Assembly (NCBI GenBank): GCA_026708115.1
Contig: JAPOVL010000025.1
Coordinates: forward strand, 124,001 to 188,000
From: Chloroflexota bacterium
Lineage (GTDB): Bacteria; Chloroflexota; Anaerolineae; Aggregatilineales; Phototrophicaceae
DNA: 64,000 bases
Direction of reading: 5' to 3'
The translations under genes and the position numbers were made by a program. The notes beneath the pieces are model-generated. The model worked only from the letters and a program-made list of their open reading frames with translations. It was not told the origin of the DNA and made no database searches. Shown in pieces: positions 32,666 through 40,855 of this stretch. The first letter of the stretch is position 1, and every line of letters begins with the position of its first letter.

Positions 32666-34606
32666 ATGCAAACGGGGCACAAACCACCATATCAGAAACT
32701 GGAGACGCTGTCGCAAGATGCCGTCAGTTGGCAAGACGGCTTTTGGGGCCGGCTCCATCAGTTGTGTCGCGAGTCGATACTGCCGAGCATGCGGTCGGCG
32801 CTGGACGAACCGGAAAACGGCGCCGTATTCAGCAATTTCCATATCGCCGCCGGCTTGGCTGAAGGCGAGCGCAGAGGCACGATGTGGAGCGACGGCGATT
32901 GCTACAAGTACATGGAAGCCATGACACATATCTATGGCGCCACCGGCGAACAAGCAATCATCGACGAACTGGATGACTTGATCGACGTCATCGCTCGCGC
33001 GCAAGAAGAGGACGGTTATATCAGCACGCCCATGCAGTTGCGCGACGACAAAACGCGCTGGACCGACCTCCATGACCACGAACTCTATAACATGGGCCAC
33101 CTCTTGACAGCGGCATCGGTTCACCATCGCATCACGGGCAAGCGCAACTTTCTGCAAGTCGCCATCAACCTGGCGGATTATCTTTGCGGCGTCTTCATGC
33201 CTTGCCCGCCAGAGTTGGCGCATTTCGGCTTTAACCCCTCCAACACCATGGGCGCGGTTGACCTCTACCGCGCCACCGGTGAAAAGCGCTACCTGGAATT
33301 AGCGAAGACTTTCGTCGACATGCGCGGCTCGCAGCCCGGGGGCAAGGACCTGAATCAGTCGCTGCAGTCTCTGCGAGAAGAAACGCGCGCGGTCGGGCAC
33401 GCCGTGACCGCCGGATATTTATATTGCGGCGCGACCGACCTCTACGCGGAAACCGGCGACGACGAGCTCCTGGCCGGGCTGCATCGCATCTGGGACAACG
33501 CCGTTAACAGCAAGATGTACATCACCGGCGGCACGTCCGCCCTGCATAGTGGAGCTTCCCTTCGGCCCGAGCTGCAAAGCCGCGGCGGAGGACCGGTACA
33601 CGAGGCCTTCGGCTACGAATATCAACTGCCCAACGCCACCGCCTATAACGAAACCTGCGCCAATATCGCCCATGCCATGTGGAACTGGCGCATGCTCAAC
33701 TTGTCCGGCGACGCCAAATACGCCGACGTCATGGAGCGCGTGATCTATAACAGCATGCTTTCCTCCATGAGCCTGGACGGCATCAAGTTCTGCTATACCA
33801 ATCCCCTGCGCTGGTACGGCGCCGAACACCCGCTCCTCAGCCAGGATACCTACGAGCGCTGGTACCTCCTGTACTGTTACTGCTGCCCGACCAACACCGC
33901 CCGCACCATCGCGCTCTTGCACAATTGGGTCTACAGCCAATCCGACGACAGCGTCTGGATTCATCTGTACGGCAGCAGCCGCTTGAGCGCGACCCTCGCC
34001 GATGGATCGGCCCTCGCGCTGCGGCAAAGTACCGACTACCCCTGGGATGATCAAGTAACGATCACTATCGACCAAGCGCCCTCGCGCGAACTCAGCTTGA
34101 TGCTGCGCATCCCGGGCTGGGCGCGCAACGCGGCCGCGAGCATCAATGGCGCCGCCGTCGACCAGGAACTGAGCCCGCAAAGCTACGCTCGCTTCAAGCG
34201 CGTCTGGCAAGCCGGCGATACCATCTCCTTGCGCCTGCCCATGGCCCCGCGCCTGGTCAAGGCGCATCCCAAAGCCGAGGAAATCCGCAATCACGTTGCT
34301 GTTATGCGCGGCCCGCTGGTCTATTGCCTCGAGGGCGTCGACTTGCCCGATGATGTTTCCATTCTGGAGGTCCATGCCCCGCGCGATATGGCTTTGGAAG
34401 CGCGCCGGGAAGACGATCTCCTGGGCGGCCTGACCGTCGTCAAGGGACAGGCGCGCCGCGTCCTCGAGGGCGATCAATCCCAAGCGCTCTACTTTGATGC
34501 CGGGCAGGAACAAGAAGCAGCGCTCGATGTCACGCTCATTCCCTACTACGCCTGGAACAACCGCGGCATCAGCGAAATGACGGTCTGGCTCCCGAGAAGC
34601 TACTGA
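32666..34606 (+). CDS. Beta-L-arabinofuranosidase family glycoside hydrolase (GH127)
   Basis: Protein of 646 residues, the normal GH127 size. The (alpha/alpha)6 barrel carries the zinc-cysteine active site of the family: E329 and C331 in AYNETCANIAHAM, C406 and C407 in CYCCPTNTAR (one being the nucleophile), and the acid/base region GYEYQLPN near 318-323. The N-terminal WQDGFWGRL and MWSDGDCYKYMEA are also conserved, and two beta domains follow from about 430. No signal peptide, so it works in the cytoplasm on imported oligosaccharides, releasing L-arabinose. AAAGGA precedes the ATG. Some relatives (GH146-like) act on other linkages. Confidence 0.92.
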   Translation: MQTGHKPPYQKLETLSQDAVSWQDGFWGRLHQLCRESILPSMRSALDEPENGAVFSNFHIAAGLAEGERRGTMWSDGDCYKYMEAMTHIYGATGEQAIIDELDDLIDVIARAQEEDGYISTPMQLRDDKTRWTDLHDHELYNMGHLLTAASVHHRITGKRNFLQVAINLADYLCGVFMPCPPELAHFGFNPSNTMGAVDLYRATGEKRYLELAKTFVDMRGSQPGGKDLNQSLQSLREETRAVGHAVTAGYLYCGATDLYAETGDDELLAGLHRIWDNAVNSKMYITGGTSALHSGASLRPELQSRGGGPVHEAFGYEYQLPNATAYNETCANIAHAMWNWRMLNLSGDAKYADVMERVIYNSMLSSMSLDGIKFCYTNPLRWYGAEHPLLSQDTYERWYLLYCYCCPTNTARTIALLHNWVYSQSDDSVWIHLYGSSRLSATLADGSALALRQSTDYPWDDQVTITIDQAPSRELSLMLRIPGWARNAAASINGAAVDQELSPQSYARFKRVWQAGDTISLRLPMAPRLVKAHPKAEEIRNHVAVMRGPLVYCLEGVDLPDDVSILEVHAPRDMALEARREDDLLGGLTVVKGQARRVLEGDQSQALYFDAGQEQEAALDVTLIPYYAWNNRGISEMTVWLPRSY

Positions 34607-34726
34607 CGCTGCGCCGGCCGCCCCAAGCCAATTCCCGAATTAAGGGTTATATGCCGGCTAAAAAATCGGTAAGGTTAGTCTGCGCGTCCACCTGGACCCG
34701 ATCAGCCTTCTTACCCATACCACCCG

Positions 34727-36526
34727 ATGCCGGCATTTATGGCGCAGCGAGCGAAAAAAGCGCAGACCAGCCCCCACCATGCCCCTGGAATGGGCCAAGC
34801 CGAACAAAGCTCCCTCTGGCGCAGTCTTCAGTTTCTCAAGAAGTACCGCCATATGGCCGCCGGCGTTTATGTTCTGGCGATCGTCGTCAATATCTTCAGC
34901 ATACTCATTCCCCAGACCATCCGCTGGATCGTCGATGCCGGCATCATCGCCGGGGATATGACCATCCTGGCCTGGTCCCTGCTGGCTTTGCTCGGGCTGA
35001 CGGTCGTCAAAGGATTTGTCGATTTTTTCCTGGGGCGCGGGACGGAAGTCGTCTCACAAGGCGTCGCCTATGACATCCGCAACGCCATCTACGACAAACT
35101 CAGCTCGCTCTCGTTTTCCTATCACGATCAAGCGCAGACCGGACAATTGCTGGCGCGCTCCATTTCCGATGTGGAGCGGATCCGCTTCCTGACCGGACGC
35201 GCTTTTGTGCGCCTGTTTCAGCACACCGGCTTGATGGTCTTCACCTTCGCCGCCTTGCTGCTGATGAACGCGCAGTTGGCCGTCTTGTCGATGCTTCTGA
35301 TTCCCTTGCTCTTTTACATCGCGTATCGCTTTGGCCGCATCTATCGACCGCTATCGCTGGACTTGCAGCACCAATTGGCCGAGATGACCACCGTGCTGGA
35401 GCAAAACCTGCGCGGCGCCAAAATCGTCAAAGCCTTCGCGCAAGAGGACGCCGAAATCGCGCGCTTTGATCGACAAAACAGCAAATGGTTGGCGCTGGCG
35501 CGCAAACAAGTCGTCGCCAGCGCCCAGCATATCCCGCTGCTGGACTTCGTCGCCAGCTTGAGCACCGTGATCATCATTTGGCTGGGGGGACGGCTGGTCA
35601 TCGAAGGCGGGCTCACCCTCGGCGAACTCGTGGCTTTCACCACCTATCTCGGGCAGCTGATTTCGCCGGTGCGCCGCCTGGGCGTCATCATCCCCGCCCT
35701 GGCCATGGCATCGGCCGCCGGCGAACGAATCTTTACCATTCTCGACGCGCAATCCGAGGTAACGGATGCGCCGGACGCCATAGCGCTGCCGCCCATCGCC
35801 GGTCGCGTTCGCTTTGAAAACGTGTCCTTCTCCTACTTCAACCAGCGCCAGGTCCTGGACAAGCTCAATCTTGAAGCCGAGGTCGGCCAGGTGATCGCCC
35901 TGCTGGGCGCCACCGGCTCCGGCAAATCGACCATCATCAATCTCATCCCGCGCTTTTATGACGTCAGCGGCGGTCGCGTCCGCGTTGACGGCTACGACGT
36001 GCGCGACGTCACGGTCAAGTCGCTGCGCGATCAAATCGGCATTGTCCTGCAAGAAACCGTGCTCTTTGCGGCCAGCATCCGCGACAATATCGCCTTCGGC
36101 CTGGATGATGTATCCGATGCCGAAGTCATTGAGGCGGCCAAAGCGGCCCAGGCTCATGATTTCATCCTGGATATGCCCGAGGGATACGATACCGAAGTCG
36201 GCGAACGCGGCCTGACCCTCTCCGGCGGCCAGAAACAGCGTATCGCCATCGCCCGCGCCTTGCTCAAAAACCCGCGCATCCTGCTCTTGGACGACGCCAC
36301 CTCCAGTGTCGATACCGAAACGGAACGCCTCATTCAGATCGCGCTGGAGCGCTTGATGGAAGGCCGCACCTCATTCATCATCGCCCAACGACTGAGCACC
36401 GTGCGCATGGCCGACAAGGTGCTGGTGCTGCAAGACGGGCGCGTGGCCGCGGCCGGCACCCACGACGAATTAATGCGGGAATCAGGTCTCTATGCCGAAA
36501 TCTATTATCGCAACCTGCGCGACTGA
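34727..36526 (+). CDS. ABC exporter half-transporter with degenerate ATP site
   Basis: Protein of 599 residues: six-helix exporter domain (about 30-320, starting YRHMAAGVYVLAIVVNIFSI) and nucleotide-binding domain. Walker A is GATGSGKSTII and the signature LSGGQKQR is canonical, but the catalytic Glu after Walker B is Asp (LLLDDATSSVD) and the switch His is Gln (IIAQRLST). With the next gene it makes a BmrCD/TM287-288-type heterodimer having one degenerate site. Start is uncertain: the ATG at 34727 has no ribosome-binding site, and in-frame ATGs at 34739 and 34790 exist. Substrate could be a drug, lipid or peptide. Confidence 0.92.
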   Translation: MPAFMAQRAKKAQTSPHHAPGMGQAEQSSLWRSLQFLKKYRHMAAGVYVLAIVVNIFSILIPQTIRWIVDAGIIAGDMTILAWSLLALLGLTVVKGFVDFFLGRGTEVVSQGVAYDIRNAIYDKLSSLSFSYHDQAQTGQLLARSISDVERIRFLTGRAFVRLFQHTGLMVFTFAALLLMNAQLAVLSMLLIPLLFYIAYRFGRIYRPLSLDLQHQLAEMTTVLEQNLRGAKIVKAFAQEDAEIARFDRQNSKWLALARKQVVASAQHIPLLDFVASLSTVIIIWLGGRLVIEGGLTLGELVAFTTYLGQLISPVRRLGVIIPALAMASAAGERIFTILDAQSEVTDAPDAIALPPIAGRVRFENVSFSYFNQRQVLDKLNLEAEVGQVIALLGATGSGKSTIINLIPRFYDVSGGRVRVDGYDVRDVTVKSLRDQIGIVLQETVLFAASIRDNIAFGLDDVSDAEVIEAAKAAQAHDFILDMPEGYDTEVGERGLTLSGGQKQRIAIARALLKNPRILLLDDATSSVDTETERLIQIALERLMEGRTSFIIAQRLSTVRMADKVLVLQDGRVAAAGTHDELMRESGLYAEIYYRNLRD

Positions 36527-36561
36527 GCGCGGCCAACACGACCGGCCGACAAGGAACTGAC

Positions 36562-38388
36562 ATGGGCTTCTCGATAGGCACAACCGGCGTCGGCAGAAGC
36601 GGACCGCGCAGCACCCTGGAGGGCTACGCGGACAAGGTCGAAGGCCGCTCCTTTAACCTGCGCGTGCTCTGGCATTTGCTGGTTTTCCTGCGTCCTTACG
36701 CCTGGCACATGCTGGCCGCCTTCCTGGCCATGCTCGTCGCCTCCGCCCTGACGCTGATCACGCCTTACCTGGTCAAAGTCGCCATTGACGGACCGATCGC
36801 CGATGGCGATATCGCTTCGCTCAACGACATCACACTGCTCATGCTGCTCGCGGCAACGGGCCTCTACCTGGCATCAACCGCACAGCGCTTCCTGCTCAGC
36901 TGGGTGGGGCAGCGTGTCCTGGCGGACCTGCGCTCGGCGCTCTTCCGCCATTTGCAAAAATTGCCCCTCGCTTACCACGACAATCACATCGTCGGCGTCA
37001 CTATTTCGCGCGTCATCAGCGATGTCGGCGTCATCAACCAATTGCTCTCCCAAGGGCTTATCACCCTCACCGGCGACAGCTTGTTGCTCGCCGGCATCGT
37101 CATCGTCATGCTCTCGCTCAACGCGCAGCTGGCGCTGGTCACCTTCTCGATCATCCCCCTGATCGTGCTGGCCACCGCCATCTTCGCCCGGCGCGCCAAG
37201 CTGGCCTTCCGCAATACCCGCGCGCGCAACGCGCACCTGGTCGGCGACCTGGCCGAAAATCTCAGCGGCATTCGCGTCATCCAGGCTTTCGCAAACGAAG
37301 ACAGCAGCTCCAGCAAGTTCAACGAGGTCAATCAAGCCAACCGCGACGCCCACATCGAGGCCATGTCGCTCTCATTTGTCTTCTTGCCCACTGTCGAGTT
37401 CCTCGGCATCGCCGCCACCGGCATCGTGCTGCTCTTCGGCGGCATCAGCGTGGCCCAGGGCGCGCTCACGCTGGGCACGGTCATCGCCTTCCTCGGCTAT
37501 GTCAACCGCTTCTTCCTGCCGGTCCAGGAACTCAGCCAGCTCTACGCCACCATGCAGACAGCCATGGCCGGCGGCGAACGCGTGATCAACCTGCTCAACA
37601 CAGAACCCGCCATCCGCGACCGCGCTGACGCCACGGTCATGCCGCCCATCAAGGGACGCATTCAGTTCCAAGATCTTAGCTTCGGCTATCGCGAACACCT
37701 GCCGGTTCTGCGCGATATCACCCTGGACTTTCCAGCGGGCACCATGGTCGCCCTGGTTGGTCCCACCGGCGCCGGCAAAACATCCATCGCCAATCTGATC
37801 GCCCGCTTCTATGACACCAGCGAAGGCGCGCTCTTGATCGACGGCATCGATATCCGTCAGGTCCAGCAGCGTTCCATGCGCGCGCAAATGGGCCTGGTCT
37901 CCCAAGATCCCTTCATCTTCTCGGGCACCATTGCCGAAAATATCCGCTTCGGCAAGCCCGACGCCAGCGACGCCGAGCTCGCCGCTGCCGGCAGAACCGC
38001 CAATGTCGACGCCTTCATCCGCGACCTGCCCGACGGCTATGAAACCGAAATCCTAGAAGACGGCGCCAACCTCTCCGTCGGCCAGCGCCAACTCATCTCC
38101 ATCGCCCGGGCCATCCTGGCGGATCCGCGTATCCTGATCATGGACGAAGCTACATCCAGCGTCGACATGGTCACCGAGACGCTAATCCAGGACGCGCTGC
38201 AAAAACTGCTGGCCAATCGCACCTCCATCGTCATCGCCCACCGCCTCAGCACCATCGTCAACGCCGATGTCATCTGTGTGGTAGACGAAGGCCGCGTCTG
38301 CGAAATGGGCAGCCATGCCGAGCTGCTTGCCCACCGCGGCTTATACGCCGAGCTGCACGAGCGCCAATTCGTCGATCTAGCGGATTAA
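36562..38388 (+). CDS. ABC exporter half-transporter, catalytically competent partner
   Basis: Protein of 608 residues with exporter membrane domain (ALTLITPYLVKVAIDGPIAD and onwards) and a nucleotide-binding domain: Walker A GPTGAGKTSI, Walker B LIMDEATSSVD with the catalytic Glu, switch His in VIAHRLST. Its signature motif is LSVGQRQL, not LSGGQ. That is the expected complement to the degenerate partner: the weak site would be built from the partner's Walker motifs and this protein's altered signature. AAGGA precedes the ATG at 36562, 35 bases after the partner's stop. Confidence 0.93.
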   Translation: MGFSIGTTGVGRSGPRSTLEGYADKVEGRSFNLRVLWHLLVFLRPYAWHMLAAFLAMLVASALTLITPYLVKVAIDGPIADGDIASLNDITLLMLLAATGLYLASTAQRFLLSWVGQRVLADLRSALFRHLQKLPLAYHDNHIVGVTISRVISDVGVINQLLSQGLITLTGDSLLLAGIVIVMLSLNAQLALVTFSIIPLIVLATAIFARRAKLAFRNTRARNAHLVGDLAENLSGIRVIQAFANEDSSSSKFNEVNQANRDAHIEAMSLSFVFLPTVEFLGIAATGIVLLFGGISVAQGALTLGTVIAFLGYVNRFFLPVQELSQLYATMQTAMAGGERVINLLNTEPAIRDRADATVMPPIKGRIQFQDLSFGYREHLPVLRDITLDFPAGTMVALVGPTGAGKTSIANLIARFYDTSEGALLIDGIDIRQVQQRSMRAQMGLVSQDPFIFSGTIAENIRFGKPDASDAELAAAGRTANVDAFIRDLPDGYETEILEDGANLSVGQRQLISIARAILADPRILIMDEATSSVDMVTETLIQDALQKLLANRTSIVIAHRLSTIVNADVICVVDEGRVCEMGSHAELLAHRGLYAELHERQFVDLAD

Positions 38389-38414
38389 CCAACTAAGGCA
38401 GCAAGGCATACCCG

Positions 38415-39593
38415 GTGAACGCTCCCTCGCCGCCGCCGCACAAACGGATCGTCGGCGTCATCTGGATCACCTACGCCCTCTTCTATCTGGGCCGGGTCAA
38501 CTTCAGCGTGGTCTTGCCGGCGCTGGCCATTGCCCTGGACGCCAGCCGCGCCGAAGTCGGCGCCCTGGGCACCGTATTCTTCTGGGTTTACGGCCTTTGC
38601 CATTTCATCAGTGGCGAGATCGGCAGCCACCTCAGTCCCTTCCGCATGATCTGCGTCGGTTTGCTCATCATCGCCCTGGTGAATATCGCCTTCGCCTTTC
38701 AAACCTCCTTGCTGGTGATGCTTGTCCTCTGGGGCATCAACGGCGTTGGACAGTCCGCCGGTTGGGCGCCCATGTTCCGCATCCTGGCCGAGCGCCTGGA
38801 CCGGAGCCAGATCAAACTCGTCTCGACCGTCATGCCTTTCAGCTATGTCATTGGCACGGCCATCACCTGGACCCTGGTCGGGGCAGTCGCGACCGGCGCC
38901 AACTGGCAGGTCGCCTTCTGGCTGCCCGGCTTGCTGACGCTGGGCGTACTGGCATTTTGGTGGCGCGCCGGCATTGACGCGCCCAAAGCGCCGCCACAGG
39001 GCTTGAAGCTCTCGCGCATCCGCGCCGAACTGCGCCAAATCGCGGCCGTTCTACTGGCGACCGCCCTGGCGGGCTTCGTCTTCAACGGCATGACGATCTG
39101 GCTGCCAACCTACATCCTCGATAGCCGGCTTGTTCCCGAAAACGCCATCGGCTCGGTCGCGGCCGCCATGCAAGTGATCGCGATCCTGGGTTTGTTCCTG
39201 GCCCGCCTGCGCGTCCTGCGCAGCAATCAAGTCTTCGTGACAGCGGCGACCATGCTCGCGGCGGCCGGCCTTGCCATGCTCTCGCTGGCCGCGGCCACCG
39301 GTCCCCTCGCCCTGCTCATCATCTGCCTGGGCATGATCATGCTCAACGGCGCCTTCGGCCTGGTGGTCAGCGCCGTACCGCTGCTGCTGGCGCCGCCCGG
39401 CCGCGCCTCGTCAATCACCGGCAGCATCAACATGATGTCGAACTTCTTCGGCGGCATGGCCGGTTTCACCGTCGGCGGCCTCGTCGAGTGGAACGGCTGG
39501 ACCACTGCATTTGGCCTTTGGGGCGCGCTCTTGCTGATTGCATCGGCCTTGATCTGGCTCAAGCGCGGCGCAGAAGCAAGTGCAAGTAAGTAA
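38415..39593 (+). CDS. MFS transporter (organophosphate/UhpC-like type)
   Basis: Protein of 392 residues with twelve predicted membrane helices. The first half (ITYALFYLGRVNFSVVLPAL, GALGTVFFWVYGLCHFISGE, WGINGVGQSAGWAPMFRILA) resembles glycerol-3-phosphate/UhpC-type transporters. A GTG at 38415 is the start, with AAGG upstream, 26 bases after the exporter gene. It is a paralogue of the protein at 58007-59191; the GEIGSH and GRASSI stretches are shared. Function: secondary transport of an organic anion or sugar phosphate, or signal sensing as in UhpC; not resolvable here. Confidence 0.9.
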   Translation: MNAPSPPPHKRIVGVIWITYALFYLGRVNFSVVLPALAIALDASRAEVGALGTVFFWVYGLCHFISGEIGSHLSPFRMICVGLLIIALVNIAFAFQTSLLVMLVLWGINGVGQSAGWAPMFRILAERLDRSQIKLVSTVMPFSYVIGTAITWTLVGAVATGANWQVAFWLPGLLTLGVLAFWWRAGIDAPKAPPQGLKLSRIRAELRQIAAVLLATALAGFVFNGMTIWLPTYILDSRLVPENAIGSVAAAMQVIAILGLFLARLRVLRSNQVFVTAATMLAAAGLAMLSLAAATGPLALLIICLGMIMLNGAFGLVVSAVPLLLAPPGRASSITGSINMMSNFFGGMAGFTVGGLVEWNGWTTAFGLWGALLLIASALIWLKRGAEASASK

Positions 39594-39620
39594 TGACAAT
39601 CAGAAGACAACAGGAACACT

Positions 39621-39807
39621 GTAGCGGCAACCTATCATGCCGCCCGCAAAATAAGAACATCTGCCAAGGCCTTCTCAGCAGGTCCGACTAAGCTATCCAA
39701 CTCCAACATATAAGCCGGCTGTAGGGGCGAGCCTTGGCTCGCCCGCAAAACAAATACATCCACCACGGCTTTCTCTGTGACCTCTGTGCCCTCTGTGGTT
39801 AATTTTC
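39621..39807. repeat. Interspersed repeat cluster
   Basis: Fills most of the gap between the MFS gene and the end of the permease gene: a degenerate palindrome GTAGCGGCAACC...GCCGCCCGC (39621-39648), a clean GTAGGGGCGAGCC/GGCTCGCCC palindrome (39721-39746) and a CTCTGTGACCTCTGTG short-period repeat (39768-39807). No gene is seen. Confidence 0.65.
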
Positions 39808-39870
39808 GTTCCATAACTGACTTGGATTTACTGCGCTCGTCAATTGAGCGTCGCCATGACAGCGCGCCTT

Positions 39871-40851
39871 TCAACCCAGCTTGATGCGCGGATTCAGCGC
39901 CGCGTAAGCCAGGTCGGCAAAGAGATTCGTGAAGAGAATGACGGTCACGCTGACCATCACGATCGCTTGCACCAACAGCAAATCGCGCCGTTCAATGGCG
40001 GCGATCAATAAGCTGCCCAATCCCGGAAAACCAAAGACATATTCGATTACCACCAAGCCGCTAATCAGCCAGGTGATGCTGATGGCGATGACCGTGACCG
40101 TCGGCAGCAATGCGTTGCGCAATACGTGCCGCAGGATGACGCTGCGGTAGGGGATGCCCTTCAATGCCGCTGTACGTACATAATCTCGCTTCAATTCCTC
40201 AATCACGCCGGCGCGCGTCAGGCGCGATATGTAAGCCAGCAGCACCAGCGTCGCCGCAAATGCCGGCAGCCACAGCGCCGGCAGCATCTCTCCGAAGGAC
40301 GCGTTGGCCGGCACCGCCGAGCTCGACGGGAACCACCAGCCCAATGCCCCCGCCAGCTCGCTCCGCCCCCAACGCAGCGCCACAATATTGATCAGAAACA
40401 GCCCGGTCACGAATTCCGGCAAGCTGACCACCGAGAGCGTCAGCAGCGAAATGATGACATCGGGCAACTTGTTTTCGCGCAGCCCGGCGATGATGCCCAA
40501 GACCAGCGACAGCGGCACCGACAGCAGCAAAGCGACCAGCGCCAGACGCGCCGAATTGATGCTGCGCTGCGTGATCAACTCGCGGTTATCCGCGCCGCGG
40601 AAGGCGATCGTCTTGCCCCAGTCGCCGCGCAGGAAACTGCCCAGCCAGTTGACATACTGCTGCGGCACGGGCGCGTTCAATCCCAGTTCGCTGCGGATCT
40701 GCGCCACCTGCTCGACCGTCGCTTCGCGCCCGCCGGCGATCACGCGCGCCGGATCGCCCGGCAAGACGCGCAGCAGAAAGAAGATCATCAGCGAACTGAT
40801 CAGGTAAGTAAAAACGAAAAAGACGAAGCGCCGCCGCAAAAACTTTAGCAT
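39871..40851 (-). CDS. Peptide-type ABC transporter permease, DppB/OppB-like
   Basis: Protein of 326 residues: N-terminal helix FVFFVFTYLISSLMIFFLLR, LPGDPARVIAGGREATVEQV, RSELGLNAPVPQQYVNWLGS, and the EAA loop KRDYVRTAALKGIPYRSVIL, ending ALNPRIKLG. Start at the ATG at 40851, four bases after the stop of the fused-ATPase gene; a longer in-frame extension to 41175 lies inside that gene and is not real. Last gene of the second peptide-type transporter operon. Gene order here (binding protein, DppC, fused ATPase, DppB) is unusual. Confidence 0.92.
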   Translation of the reverse strand: MLKFLRRRFVFFVFTYLISSLMIFFLLRVLPGDPARVIAGGREATVEQVAQIRSELGLNAPVPQQYVNWLGSFLRGDWGKTIAFRGADNRELITQRSINSARLALVALLLSVPLSLVLGIIAGLRENKLPDVIISLLTLSVVSLPEFVTGLFLINIVALRWGRSELAGALGWWFPSSSAVPANASFGEMLPALWLPAFAATLVLLAYISRLTRAGVIEELKRDYVRTAALKGIPYRSVILRHVLRNALLPTVTVIAISITWLISGLVVIEYVFGFPGLGSLLIAAIERRDLLLVQAIVMVSVTVILFTNLFADLAYAALNPRIKLG

Positions 40852-40855
40852 CAGC

